A stretch of 64,000 nucleotides of DNA, from contig JAMPIT010000059.1 of the NCBI GenBank assembly GCA_026261815.1, forward strand, positions 21,376,001-21,440,000, given 5' to 3'. Positions within the stretch are counted from its first letter, which is position 1; the number at the start of each line of letters is the position of its first letter. Below, piece by piece: positions 21,301 through 35,149 of the stretch. The DNA is from Monarcha castaneiventris obscurior (Eukaryota; Chordata; Aves; Passeriformes; Monarchidae). A program made the translations under genes and the position numbers. The notes under the pieces were generated by a model. That model saw only the letters and a program-made list of their open reading frames with translations, did not search any database and was not told the DNA's origin.

Positions 21301-24300
21301 AACAAGAAACTGGTGAGCACAGCAGGAGCCCTCTACTCTAATGCTGCTCAAAGAAATTAATGTTTTCTTTCTGTTGTCCTTATCACTGCCAGTTGTGTGT
21401 GTTTTCCTTGGTAGGTGCACAAAGACTGGGTTCATCTGTCCTTGCAGAAGTGAAAGCCAAGGTTTCCTGTTTGTTTATACGTTTGCAGCTAATACTCAGG
21501 ATGAGACAGTAGCCAGATTTCAGCCACCAAATCTGAAGAGGCTTCATGAAGTTGAGTGCTAGAAAGGGTGGACAATGGAACCAAACTCCATCATTCATTG
21601 CATTCCTGCTGGTACTAGTCACTATATTAAGGATGCAAAATATTTTCCATGCTACATCCATGTTTCCAAATGGCCAGTTTGTGAGAACATGACTTAAAGA
21701 AAATGCAGTTTTTAGTACACAAGCTAGCCTCTGACTTATGAAAAATATGTTGTGTACTTACAATTCTAGCATAAAGAGTCTTCAAGGACGTATCATTAGT
21801 TAGCAGATAAGTACAAAATGGAACTGCATTGTTTAAACTAGTTTCTTACCTAATCTGATGAAATCAGTCCCTGTGAGAAGCACTCAAATGGCATTAGAAA
21901 TAAGAATTATATGATGAAATGAAATTTGCACTGCTGATGGTTTCAAGCTAGGTAGAAACAAGTATGGTATCAGAGTACTAGTGTTGATATGTAAATAATT
22001 CTCCCTGTGATTACTTGATTTATTAAGCTTGGAAAATAAACATAAGCGGACAGAGGGAATTAAACTGTCCTCTTAAAATAATAACAGACTGGAACTAGTA
22101 TATTTTCCTTTATCCAGGTAAACTGACCAAAATCTGCAAAAGATGCAGAAAAAGAATATAGTCCCAATAATTCTATCCCATACTGCGGTAAGTGGGAAAA
22201 AAAATGGGATGACAAATGGGTACAAAACCCAAAAGAGTAAGAAATGAGGAGGATCATAAGTACAAACTATCATTGCCCTTTTAAATCCCACTTTATTAAT
22301 GCTGAAGTTTACTCAAGGGAAAAACAACCCTAACCTAAGAGGTTGTCACTGTTTAGGTATCCAAAACAAGCCAGTCCAGCTCATTTTAGCTCCTCCCCTG
22401 ACATTCAAATAAGATCATTCTTGAGTCAAGACAGAATTTTGCTGCAGCTAACCTCTTTTTGTTTCCTTTTTTTCCCCAAAAGGTGATTTTTTGGTCAGTT
22501 ATCACCAAAGTTTGGTCCATGAGTTTGGTCTCTGTACCTGAAATTCAGCTATATCAGATCTCAGTGTGCATGCCTGTACTGAGTACTCACATAAACTACT
22601 CACTCAATACTGTCAGTACTAGCTGCAGTGGTAGCCCAGTAATCTTAATGAAAAGCTACATAATTATTGCAGGAGCAGACATCTCCCAAAAGGGAGAGCA
22701 ATTTCAGCCACAGGACAGAAGGTGTAATTCAGCAATATTTCCCCCTTTCCATCTCAAAAGCTGAAGTTAAATCCCTTCTAATCCCCCCACTTCCTACTGA
22801 TATAGTAAGAGATGGGAATAAAAAACAATTCAGCTTCTGCATTCTGAAAACATTGCCACGTCTTTCTGGCAAATGAGCACTGAGTCAGATTGTTGTTTCC
22901 TTCCTGCTTAAGGTTTCTCTTCCACAGGTGGAAAACTCCCCCATTTCCAATGACATGATATCCCAACTACAAAAATCATTCCCTTTTTTTTTTAAATTTC
23001 ATTTCACCCACACCTTAGCCAAACACAGTTTCTACTCTGATGTTTACTAAATAGAAGTGAAGAGTAGACAGTTGCTATTTTTGCTTACTGTGTAGGACAG
23101 ATTGACTTTATGCCTTTTGAAAGGTGCTAGAAGCATTTGTGCAAGAGGACATTATAATCCTATTTGCCATCAAATGCTCACTGCAATCCTGCTCAAATAC
23201 AAAATACCACACTCAGATATCACAATATAGAAACCATTTAAGGATGGAAAAATTAGTGGAGCAGGCAAGGTACAAAACAGAAGTTCCTGAGAACTGAAAA
23301 TCGGTGTTCACACAATGCATACCACTGGCAGAAGGAGGAAGAACAAGTAGAGGGAAAGAGAGAAAGACTTCTGCCCCAAGTGGTAATGATGGAGTCAAAT
23401 ATGTGTTCATTAGTAATCAGCGACACTGTAGCACGACAGGTGATGTAATTCAATGTTTTATGAATAAAAAGCACAAAACCTTAAGGACATTGTATAATGA
23501 ATGTTTTTGTTTCCATATTATTGTGATTTAAAAGATTTTGCATCTTTTGTGTCCTGAAAATGTCTCTTAAAATAATTAGATAGAGCAGCACTGGACAAGA
23601 TAATTACTCCAGTCACTGGCTGCAAGATTTGATTGATGCTGTGAGCCTGACAAACGACAAATGTGCCACAAGTCATAATTTAGAAAGTTGGTAGCTCTAT
23701 TTTTGTGTATCCTTAATGTTCTTAATCAACCCATGGTCACCGCTCAACACCACATTGTTCTGCTTAAATCTACCTGATTTTCAGTCTTACTACAGTTTTG
23801 GAGGGCAACCAGATTTGAAAAATGTGCCCTTAGTTAGGCACACTGAGAATCACCAGGCCTCACAGCCCCAAATCATCTAACTTTCTTCAAACACAGTTCA
23901 ACTAGGAGAGACTCCTGGAGTTCAAACTTCAGCCTTACCAGTGTTGGGTTTGAGCACAAAGAGTAGTGTCATTTAGCTACAGATCCTTCCCAAAAAGCTG
24001 AGCTGGAAAAATAGACGCCTTCAAAACAGAGAAGATGAGTCTGAATCTTGAAGTCTGATATTAGCCAAAAGGGATTATTCTCCAAAACACAGAAGATTGT
24101 TATTATGTCTAATATATAGAATATCTTTACATTTAATAAGACCTGTTAGATTAATAAAGGCTGTTGCACCATGATTACTTTAGTGGTTTTTATGTGGGCA
24201 TTCTTATGTGATCTTCTCAGAAGACTCAATTAAAAGGAAAAAAAAAAAAGACTGAATTTGGCCCAGTATTTTTCTGTGTACATTTTTGTTGGTATTCACA

Positions 24301-24724
24301 CTTTTTTCTTACATTTCTTTATGTGCTGGAAAGTAACTTTTCTCAGGCACTAATTGTACTTTGACCTGGTTGGATGGTTTAAGTTTTTCTTTAAAAAAAG
24401 GAAAAGATGATAGTTAAAATAAAAACCTATTCACAGCACAGCGTTGGAAGGAGTGAGTTACTAAAATGCACAGTGCTTGATAAAATGGGTAACTTGCATT
24501 CTTCTCAGGTCCCAATTCCCTAAAGCACCTTATGAAGTGACAAAAAAATATGAAGGCAAGAAACGAATGCTAGTAATTTTGCTAGTAAAACCTTAGCCAA
24601 TTTGGGCACATAGAAGTGACAAATGATTTTAACCAAAATAGAGGTGGCTTTCTGGACTGTTTTGTGCTTTATCTACATCAACACTACAAATAGCTGCTCA
24701 TTAAGGTTGTCAAACATCTGCAAA
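18351..24724. other. Long unique stretch, no gene seen
   Basis: About 6.4 kb of AT-rich unique sequence. Open frames are short, and sense and antisense frames overlap (for example 18442-18741 with 18507-18779, and 20683-21051 minus with 20900-21085 plus), as expected for chance. No splice-bounded exon or repeat family was recognised. Confidence 0.5.
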
Positions 24725-25085
24725 CAGAATTGAACATCAAATCTATGATTTTGACTTTAGTAAAGACTTTGACACTGTTTTCCACAGCATTCTCCTGGAA
24801 AAATTGACTTCCTGTGGTTTGTATGCCTGTACTGTTCACTGTTTGCTGTTCACTCTCTGGTTGATTGGGCCAAGAGAGTGGTGGTGAATGGAATATCAAC
24901 AATAGTGTGGCCAGCAGGACCAGGGCAGTGATCATCCCCCTGTACTCGGTACTGGTGAGGTCGTACACTGAATCTTGTGTTCAGTTCTGGGCTCCTTGCT
25001 GCAAAGAAGGGTGCTGGAGTTCTTCCAAAGAAGGGCAGTGAGGCTGGTGAAGGACAGAACAAGTCTTGTGAGCAGCAGCAGCTTT
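24725..25085 (+). mobile_element. CR1 LINE fragment with internal deletion
   Basis: The left half encodes the CR1 palm motif: DFSKDFDT (24753-24776), close to the canonical DFSKAFDT, followed by HSILLEKL, and it continues to GTGGTGGTGAATGGA. The right half begins near 24900 with GTGTGGCCAGCAGGACCAGGGCAG and CCCCCTGTACTCGGTACTGGTGAGG, which in intact CR1 lies several hundred bases further along. It runs through CTGGTGAAGGACAGAACAAGTCTTGTGAGC to about 25085. The FADD catalytic segment between them is missing, so this is a deleted, inactive copy. The 3' tail is also missing. Frames on the opposite strand (24684-24968 and 24850-25128) are shadows. Confidence 0.88.
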
Positions 25086-28000
25086 TGTCCCTACCCCTGC
25101 CCACCTCAGACTCCTTAGATAAAAGCACTTCCTAAACCTTGCAAAGCAGACCTCCCTTGGGTGTCACTTGAGGTTTTGCTTACTGTGGGGCACAGTTTAT
25201 AATGATAAGGAAAAGAGAGAAGCAAAGGTGTATAAAGTACACCTCAGCTTCCTCTGATCAGAGGCAGAAGCTGGCCAGCAAAGGGAACCCTGGACAAGCC
25301 ACAGAAGAGGGCTTGCCTTCAAGCCACATACACAAACTGCAAACAGCACTGCCAAATGGGTAGCAGCAGCTCAGGCAGCTGTACTCGAGACCTGAGCAGA
25401 ATTAGAAGCTTTACTCACTCTTGGACTTTACTGACACTTGGAAATAATCACGTCAGCGTGGAGGCTAAAACACATGGACAACTTGAACTACAACCATAGA
25501 GTTTGTCTGTGTGAGTTAGACTCTGTGTGCACTTTGTCGCTGCCATGGAGGGAGGAAACAAGATTCCCACTTTCTGTTATCCCCAACAGCCCCAGCATCA
25601 CCAGAGGACATCTCTGGACAGTAATGTGGATATCAAGAAATGATGTTGCCACATTTTTAATGGACAACCAGAAGCTAATCTCTGTCATGGGGACAGGGCA
25701 ATGTAAATCACTGTAGATTGGCAGTACAAAAGCAGGAGGAAAATAGTGTAGGCCCTCAGAAGCTGGAGTGAAGAAGTTGCAATTAGTACTCACAAAGGTT
25801 CCCAGTAAACACTCTCAGTCCTCATATTCAAAGATTCAAAGATGGGTGATGGCTGGCCTGAACAAAGGAAAAATTGTGCTGGAAAATCTCAAAAGGATAT
25901 AAAGCAGCTTCTCAGTTCATCATGTAATTTCTCCCATCCAATTGATGGCAATATTATGACAATAATTGCATGTCTGTTTGACAACCATACACTGCCAGTC
26001 TTTTTAATGGACCTCTGTGTTTTCAAAATATCCCTAAATGACACAGTTTTTAATGAGCTACATGCAACATGAGTTTGAGGTAAGCACTTAAAAATAATGA
26101 TCATTTCAAAATGTTTTTAACTGATATCTGGTGGATTTTTTTTGTCCCTTGAAATCCTGACTTATTTTCAGTTTTGCTGGTAAATGAGCAGAATTGCAGT
26201 TATGAATAAGGATTTTATTTTTCTTTCCAGATCTGATGTGTACCTTTACAGATAGCACAAAGAAATGTGCATGAGACTAGTGTTGTTAAAGAGAGGATCT
26301 GTTTTTAATAAAGACATTACTTTCAAAGACACAATTTTCTAGCTCTTTCTTATTTTGGTACTTGTGGATACAAAATAATTTAATAAAAACCATGGACACC
26401 CCAAATGCTTCTTATATTCAGATTACTAATAAGATCAAAATGGTCCTCATTATCTCAGTCATGTTAAGACCTTACTCAGAGATGAGAGGCTGTAAAATAT
26501 TACTGCTCTTTTAGAACTTCCATTGTCTCATCTATTTCTTTCACTGCTGGAAAACTGTGGAAGCAATTTTAGGAAACCAGGGGACAGAAAATGTTCGTGA
26601 GACTTCTCCAGTCATTTTGAAGAGGAATGATGACATACTCCATCAAAGCACAGAGCTCAAGAATTTTGACCCTAAGACTATTGCCTCCTTTTAAGATTAA
26701 AAAAACCCAAAAAAAAAAAAAATCATTGTAGACACAGAATTCTTTCAGTGCATTGTTAAAAATTAGCCTTTAATATGTAATGCTTATGACTGCACTACCA
26801 CAAAAATTAAAATCTAGCTCGTGATGCACAACAGCAACAATTTTAATTCTCATTACACATAGAACTCCAGAAGTCCTGGCACAGTTTTTCATTAAGTTGT
26901 ATTTTAACATACAGTCAAAAATAAACCCAGCCGTTCTAACTCTCCAGCTATTAAAGAATTCACCTCTATAGGAGACTGGATACCATATAACCAAATTTCA
27001 CAAATCTCACCGTTTCAGCTGTAATATATTCCAGTTTTTTTTCTTCTGCTGAAGCTGCTTGGTATCTACCAGCAAGATTATCCTTGATCTGTGGCCAGTT
27101 GGAAACCTCTAAAACTAAGTGTCATGTTGGCTAACTGGGAGAAGTAATTAAACCTTCTTTATAAAGAGGAGAGCTGGAACAAAAGAATCCATTGTTCAGT
27201 CAGTGGACCACATGGGAAGGTCTGAACAAATGCTAATTAACCCAGAGAAAATAGATGCTTCACTGGTTCACAGATTGATTGAGATGGATTTTGGAGCCTG
27301 ACAAAACCAGAAAGTTTATGTCTTTCTAAGCTATAAACTGATCTGGATTAAGTGTTTACCTCTCCTGCTCAGAGTCCTGGGCCATCTTCATGCAGTTTGA
27401 GGTTATTGCCCTCCAATCTCCTGCATAAATATTTTTCTGACTGCTCTTTAGTCCAAATTCATTCCACTGAAATGGATTAAGGAGACGTCAAATTAAATGT
27501 CTGGCAAATGCTTTGATGAAAAGCAGAGGGTATTAATTAGTTAACTCAGGTTAGCAGCAAACAAGTAAACTTGACTTCATGCAAGTATTGATGGAAAACC
27601 AGAGGGTTACCAGCAGCTGGGGGAAGTATAGGCAGAGATCCTGTGATCCCGGACAGACTGAAAAATAGGTCTGGACTTCTAAGCAAGGGAACTGTTCAAG
27701 AGGGCTAAAACTGTGAGCATTCCCTATGAAAAGCGAAAATAAATAAACTTATCTCTCTACCATACTCAACTTTCCCTAAGAAAGCAACTTAGCAAGGCCC
27801 TCCCCCATTTCCCCTCAATTGCCTAATAACACAACCTAAGAAGCAACAACAAAGTTAAACTTCAGCTAGAGAAGTTCTTATTTTGTTCTTGAGAAATATA
27901 TTTTGGTTTCTGGAAGTGCATAATTGCATTCTTCTTCATGTGGTCGCAACTTTAAAAATGCCTAGAAAATACCTGTACTTAAATATTTGGTAGGATATTT

Positions 28001-30424
28001 GCCTAACGATTTCCAAAAAAAATTGTGGCTAAAAATATTCTACAAGATTTTACTGATAACACAGAAATTAAACACCTTGTCTTAGCTTGAATTATAGCCA
28101 CCTCCAGAGTAAACATAGCAAATGTTAACAGCCCACAATGGCTTGGAGCAGGAAGTGAAAAAATATCTACTAAGAATTGCAAGAGGAAGCACAATGGCAG
28201 AATGTTCCTAAAAAATATGGCTTTTTTTTTTAAAGATATTTAACACTGCCAGTTTACAAATCAATAGAAGGGGGAAGGAAGATAAGTAGCTCAAAAAAAG
28301 CACTTAAATGATATGGATTTCAAAGTGTACCTTATAGAAGTAGACCAATACATTTTCTGTCATTGGAAGGGACTACAAAAGAAGCAATAGGAATATAAAA
28401 AAGTCTGCCTAAAAATCTGAATAATGAAAAAAGAGAAATTAGTGTAAATTTGATAAATTAATGGATATTTATTTCACTTCATTGATCCACTTTTGCAAAA
28501 TTTAAGCATTAAAAAAACCCTTTCAAGTTGTGGAACTCTTCAAAAAATACTTAAAGATTCTGGAATTTGCTTATCACTAAAGTTGAGTTTGAAAGATCTG
28601 AGATTGTAAATACTATTTTATTACTGACAATTATGCTGAACATTGTTTCAAAGTTGATAGAACAAGATCTGCTTCAACAGCAGAGGAATTTTATGTGTAA
28701 TGATACATATTTGGAAAACATTTTTCACAGTTTCATTTGCTTCCCTTTTTCTTCAATGGATGTTAATTTCCAAGATAAAGGCTTGGTACTTTCCAAAAGA
28801 ATGGTGCGGATTTATTCTTGAGAATATTTTTAGCATGTATTTCATCACAGAAATGTTGCTTCATAGTAAAAAACAGAGAATTTTTAGTTTAGCAGCAGCC
28901 TGTTATGAAATGCCTTGTAATAGCAGACATTACAGCACAGGCATTCAGATAAATATAAATGGAAATCACTTTTAGTTAAACTGATACCACAATTTTAGCA
29001 ATCATGCCTTCTCATTTGCCTCTGGGCTTGCCCTTTCCAGTCTAAAGATCTCTGTATTCCTATTTTAGTTTGAATTCCTCTACTCAAAATTAGCATGTGT
29101 CCTTTGAGCCTAAGAATATGGTAGCTTTTTATTTCAAATATGTCTATCTCTGCAGAGGCAGGAATGATTTATGAAAGGCCAGATCTCTCTCTTTCACAGA
29201 GGTCAATGTCAGAGATCTGATTGACCTCAGTAGAAGGTCAGTAGAAGTATGCCATACAATTTGAAATCCAAAGGGATTGTTTTCAAGAGGCCTTTATTGC
29301 ACCAGCAACTCCTGTATAAGTGCACAGGCATATGGAGATAGGCAGTAAATACTTTAAAATAATGATAATACAGGGACCAATTAAAAGACAGGTACATCTT
29401 TTATGACATACCTGTTAAAAATATGTTTATTATCTCTAAATTAGCTATAAGAGGCATTCAAGGATCTAGTCCGACACTGCTAAATACATTGCCTTTATGA
29501 ACTCCTTTTACGTACTGGTTCCACAGTGTTCGGGTACATGAAGGTACCCCCAGTAACTCAGCAACAAAAAGCAAAAGCTGATAAACATGTAGGAACCTTA
29601 ATAGATAATTCAGGCATGCTTAAGAACCCAACCAGTAATCACAAACCCTTTGTAAACAAGAGGTCACCTACAGGCAGCTAAATGACAAGCACAAATACGG
29701 ATGAGGAGGGCTGTGGCTATTTTATCTTCCTTTTATTTAAAATCACTGTGACTTCCAAAATTTTTTTGAATACAGAAACCCCACCAAAAACCTTATGGTT
29801 CGATATGTTGAACAGCCTAGATCAATGACCCTCCTCACATGATTATTTACTAAATCTTCTCTATCACTATTACCTAAATTAAAGATTCTTTTTTTTTCCT
29901 TTGTGAAGTGAAAAAAACCAAAATCTTTCATTTAATGAAAAGTTGTGCTTTGCTGAGTTTTTTAAAAGTTCACAAGAAAGTTCTGTAGTGTAAATCAGCA
30001 CAGTGCCATGGTTGCCTGTGTCATCCTTGACTTGCCTCTTCCTTGCTGCCTTTTTTCTTTGAGGTTCAAATGAACTAGGATTTGGAAAGAGGATAGAAAT
30101 TAAGAGCAAGCCAATTTGTGGCTACAAATCAGTAAAATCACCAATTTCAGCAACTAGATTTTTTTGTTTTGTTTTATTTTGACCTTCAGTGGTTTTATTT
30201 GATTTTGTCAAAGACTTCACAGGCTTGATGGGAGCTTTGGCACAAGGTTTTAATTGCAGTTAAGAAACGTTATTAACTATGCTGATTTTTAAGGTCTTAT
30301 CCAGAGCTGGCTAGGAAATAGCTCTGTTTGCTGTTTCTGAAAAAAGCAGACAGGTAGAGAGAGGTAAAAATCTTTCATAGCAACTGCCAAGAGAAAATAA
30401 AAACCTGATTTCGATCCATTCTGT

Positions 30425-30440
30425 AAAAAAAAAAAAAAAA
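30425..30440. repeat. Poly(A) run
   Basis: Sixteen A residues after CTGT. No retroposed gene body is recognisable next to it, and no flanking duplication was found by eye. Confidence 0.9.
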
Positions 30441-32879
30441 TCCATATTTTTGCATTCTCCAAAATAAAATTCAAAATTTTCAGTTTAGGTGAAATAAAAT
30501 GCTTTCAACAAAAGGAATTTTAGTTGTTTGATTTTAAAATAAAGCACTCCATAGGAAAACACTTTATTCCAGGCAAAATAAGCAACAACAACCAAGTCCT
30601 ACTTCAGTGAAAAGCAGAGGTTTCCTGTGCATGAACCAGTTGACGTTCTTCATTCTTGTACTTTCTATGTCCATCAAAAAACAATGATGTTAAACTACAT
30701 AAACTGATTTCACTCATAAACCTGTTATATGCAAGGTGAGTTATTTGCTCTATAGGTATCTTTGTTCAACTGGCTGAACTTGAAAATTTAACTCAGTTCT
30801 GGGATTGCTGCTGTTTCCTCTAGAATTTCAATCTGAATTCAGATTCTCTGGAGAAAATACTGCCTTCTTCTAGGGAAACAGAAAGAGTATGTCTGGTGTG
30901 GAGCTGAGCCATGAAGGATGACATTTCCGTTAAAAACTGTGGCTCAAATATCCTGTCCAGCTTTTGGAATAATTTCTGAGTGCTGACAGCATTTGAACCC
31001 TGAGTCTTCCAGAGTATGCAACAGACTTGGTAGAACTACAGCTGGGTCAGATTCCTTGGTTGAGTCCCAGGGAGCAATAGCAGCCAACAGACATGGCTCC
31101 CAGACCTTGGGCAAGTCTCGATACCATCTCCTTACAAACAAACCCAAAAAATCATAAAAAGGATAGGAGTACTAGTCTTCTCAGTTTAAGCTCTTCTTTT
31201 TTTTCCCTTTGATAAATAAAAGTAGAGAAGCCATGCGTTAGTTTGAGACTGTGCATTGCAAGCTCCAGGAAACACTTTAGCCCAAAAATTTTGGAACTAG
31301 CTAGACGAAAAGGCAATTTTGGAAAGCTGCTAGGATGATGAGGAAAATAACAGCTGACACTCTTACCTTAGCTTCAATCTCTCTCACATATGGTGGTTTG
31401 GCATCAGTGTTGCCACGGTCAAGTGCCAGGTGAAGGGAGCATTAAATGGTCATGGCAGTCTCTGTCAAGCAGCAATCAAAAAGAAGTAGGAAAACAAAAG
31501 CTGTCTGAAATAAAAGGTAGATCAGTCAGAAGATAAAGAAGGAGATAATATATTGCATAAAGATGGAGAAAAATAAGGAATGAAATAACGTGGATGGAAA
31601 GAAACTGAACAAAAAACTTAAGACACTGAAAGAGATGAAAGTATTTAAGAACTAAACCTAAAGGAAAGGAAGATGAAACAAGAACAAAGAAAAAATAATG
31701 AAGAGCTCCACATTTACTATGATGACCACCTTTTTGAACATATGTATCCCCACTGAGTATGACCAAATGAAATCCAACTAAATTACTTTTCTGTTTTGCA
31801 ATTAGAAGTTGGAAATATAAAAATAGCCTTACAAATTAAGCCTTTAAGAGCATTTTCTTCATAAAAGTTGATAGGCGACTGAACTACAGTGGATAAATAC
31901 GTTAATAAAAGAAAGCCCAGGCAGCTAAGAAACTTCTGAATCTGAAAAATTAAAAGCAAGAGTAATTTAAATCAGAAGTTAATTTTATATAGTTGTATCC
32001 TTTTCTGTCATTTATTATTTTAAAAAAGGCCAGTGAGAAAAAACATCTTCAATTTAGCCATGTATGTCTTTTTAAGAGAAAGAAACACCTCTCATCAGCC
32101 GCAGATCAGTGTACAAGCAACTCAGTACAGCTAAATGGTGTGCATATGCTGAGATCTGCCCTTTTTGGCCATGAACAACAGCATGTAATCTATTAATAAA
32201 TATTAATATTTTAATTTTTTCTTTATATAGATAATTACATAAACATTAGGGCCATACACAAGGACAGCGGGCAATTATGTACAGGAATTCCTTTATTCAT
32301 TCTTTGAATTAAGAAAATCTGTTGGTTCAGTATTCAGAATAAATGTTTCTCTGTCCTGGGAACTTACACAGGAGAGTGCTAATTCATACATATGTGCTGT
32401 AAGGATACTTGTATCAATACAGAATTTCTCAGTCATATTGTTTTCGCAGTTCAAGTCCAAACTATGAAGTAATAATTTTTTAAAAAACTCATGTTAGTTA
32501 AATGTTAGAACCATCAACTCAGCAAGGTTATTCTTCATATTTTTAATAACAAAATGTGTAGCTACCAGTTTATTTCTTAGAAGCTACACACTTAGGTCCA
32601 AAACCTCAGCTTCCTCTACCACATATATATTTCTTCCAAGGCCTCAATCACCCTACAAGAAATCCCTCCAATAAGGAAGAATAAGTGCATAAAACAAAGG
32701 ATCGAATCAGGTCTAGCACTCTTTTTCTACTATACTTTCCAATCCATGTGCTTGGGGTCCAAAGAAGACTGAAGAAAACCATAGGATATGAAAGCTGCAG
32801 ATGCTAGACAGCAACTTGTTTCTGGTGTTTTAAAGAGTTCCCTTAAAAAAGAAAATAAAAACCTACTACCAGAAAAAAA

Positions 32880-32930
32880 CCCAAATAAACAAGCAAACAA
32901 AAAAGCCCAAATAAACAAGCAAATAACAAA
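32880..32930. repeat. Tandem duplication of a 26-bp A-rich unit
   Basis: CCCAAATAAACAAGCAAA begins at 32880 and again at 32906, with near-identical A-rich continuations. It is a simple two-copy tandem duplication. Confidence 0.85.
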
Positions 32931-33114
32931 AAAAACCAAACTTGAAAAATATCCAGTGGTCTCCACCTCACAAGAGGTAGAAAGTGACTGACTTCTCAGA
33001 GATATTTGTAATATTGTTATCAGAAACACGAATGAATTTTTGTGACATGGCAAATTTTTTACATGTATCTGTCTGCATATTTTTTTCTTGCAGGGTAAAT
33101 CCCTAGCTCAATTC

Positions 33115-33240
33115 TCATTCCTTCCACCTTGCCTGCCATCTGAAAAGCTCTTCCCTAAAGTACTCATAGTCCTGCCCATAGGCAGAGTAATCAAAGTTCC
33201 TTCTTGACATGTTCAGTCCCCTCTCTGCAGCCAAATCTTT
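33115..33240 (-). CDS. Possible 3'-terminal coding exon of an unidentified gene
   Basis: On the minus strand an acceptor-like sequence, CATTTCTTTTAG, ends at 33241. It is followed by an open frame of 41 codons and a TGA at 33117-33115. The peptide begins KDLAAERGLNMSRRN, continues with a tyrosine-rich acidic part (DYSAYGQDYEYF), and ends in a basic, tryptophan-containing tail (FRWQARWKE). Composition is unlike the lysine- and isoleucine-rich chance frames around it. I do not recognise the protein, and I cannot name an upstream exon. A frame of this length can occur by chance in this DNA, so this is a candidate only. Confidence 0.28.
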   Translation of the reverse strand, partial: KDLAAERGLNMSRRNFDYSAYGQDYEYFREELFRWQARWKE

Positions 33241-33299
33241 CTAAAAGAAATGCTATTATTATAGAAACCACAAAGAACTGCTTTCAAAACCAGATTATG

Positions 33300-33313
33300 T
33301 ATATATATATATA
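33300..33313. repeat. TA microsatellite
   Basis: Seven TA units preceded by TTATG. Confidence 0.9.
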
Positions 33314-35149
33314 CTACCAGTAGAAAGTGTAGGAGTTGGCGTTTCAGTAACCCCCAGATACAAATTTGTCTTCTGTCCAGAGGTACCCACAAATGTCTTT
33401 ACTTTCATTTACCATGGGATGGTGTCTATGGCAGAGGACCTATGACTGGAGGTAAGAATCTCTTTGACAGAGAGGAGGAAGAACATCCCAATTTACTGAT
33501 TTATCAGCCTTGGAAGGAAGCTTAGAGCTTTATTTGAAGATGATCAATGGCTTGTTCCTCTGAAAAATGAAGTAACTGTTGTCATTACAGGTCTAAAAAT
33601 ATGTAAAAATTCCACGTGCTGCTCTATAGCTTTCAGATAATATACTAGAAACGTAGTATGTATTTTTGCAAGAGGTGGAACAGGAATAGCACACCCCATA
33701 GGATTTCAGACTCTTGAGTTGCTCATACATATACACATTACTAGAGTGAGTATATGTGAAAGGTAGAAAGAATTCTCAGATTTTGCCCCTGAACTGATAA
33801 CCTTTCCTAACCACTAGAAAGGGCCTGCAAAGTTTTTAAAAACAGAAGAGCAGATGACCTCTACTCTGCCTGTGTGCTGAGGGATTCCTGTCTTCTGAAG
33901 CATCTAATGCTGGTAGCTCTCTAAAACGGGCCGTTCACGCATATCTGGTCCAGTATGGAAACTCCTAAGGACAGAAATAGAAATAAATATTTATAGATGC
34001 ATGCAGTTTTAAGGGGAGAAGAAACAAGAAGTTTAGCAGCCTACAGAATGGAGATTATTCACAGGCAAATAGGCTATATTTGAATGGAGAACAAGAAGGA
34101 CTAGGAAAAGAAAGAACAGAAAAAATGAACTGACTGTAGAGTGATACAGAGAGTTGATTATCTATATACATAGTCTCTAGAACAGACAATCCTTTCAAAT
34201 TTTCATGACATGAATTCACATTTTTCAAAGTAAAATGAGAGCTGCTGCAGAGTTCATGCTTTTGATCTGTAGAAGTATCCAAAATATGCTTCAGAGCACA
34301 CAGTACTCTAATGAAAATAACAACATCAGTGTGCTCTCTTCAGTATAATGTTCTTAAATATTTTACTGTATGTTTTAAATGCTGGAGAAGGTAAAAGCTG
34401 GAACAGACACAATTATTTCAGTGAAATAACTAACAGTGTCAGTTCTCAGAGTTTTCCAAAAAGTCCATCACAGGACTAGAATGCTGGATTCACAGAGATC
34501 TTAAAGGGATGCAAATCACACATTTTAATTTTCTTCAGGTACATCCCAATGACACATTTGAGAATTCTTCTATATAAAAGGAATTAATAGATTTTCTTTA
34601 ATGAAAAATTTTGATTTCTTGAAGAGTACAGATTACAGGTACAGAAATTGTTTGATCAGGAACTTTATCATCACCAAAAAGAACATATTTTAGGCAATGG
34701 ACCCACTCTGTTGTGACGTGGAATCTCCTTGAAAATGTGTAGTAACTACTAAAGATTACACAGGTTTGGGTTTAGAGGATTGATTTTGTATTGACTCATC
34801 TCACTTGTAAGCAGGGAGAATAAAAAGACCTAACAGTTTGCAGGACAGGGAAAACTAGTACTTGGAATATTTTAGGATCTTTAAGTATATGGAAATATTT
34901 ATTCAGCGAGCACGATGTAGAGTTTTCACTCCTTCCCAAGTAGGCCTGGTTTGTAATAGGAAGTGTGGATAAACCAACAAAGAATATGTGTTTTAAATAT
35001 GATGCACTCAAGGTGTCTCAGATGTCACTGCCACTCATCATGTCTTCCTCTTGGTTCCCCTTACAAGCAGAGCTGGGGCCCAGAGCTTCTCCATCAGAAA
35101 GTACAACATTCATTATCTGCTGCATTTATTTAGTGGACATTTATTTATG
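33314..35149. other. Unique sequence, no gene seen
   Basis: AT-rich unique DNA. Short frames such as 34055-34282 (minus) have no domain or splice support. Confidence 0.45.

Larger units (their letters stand above)
25086..33114. other. Long unique stretch, no gene seen
   Basis: About 8 kb of AT-rich unique sequence with A-rich runs (near 26710, 30425-30440). I recognise no transposon. One weak exon-like frame with a good splice donor lies at 31367-31441 on the minus strand and is treated as a low-grade observation only. Confidence 0.45.

Noticed and set aside
30400..30480. Poly(A) run that might mark a processed pseudogene
   Set aside because: No gene-like sequence lies upstream on either strand, and no flanking direct repeat was found.
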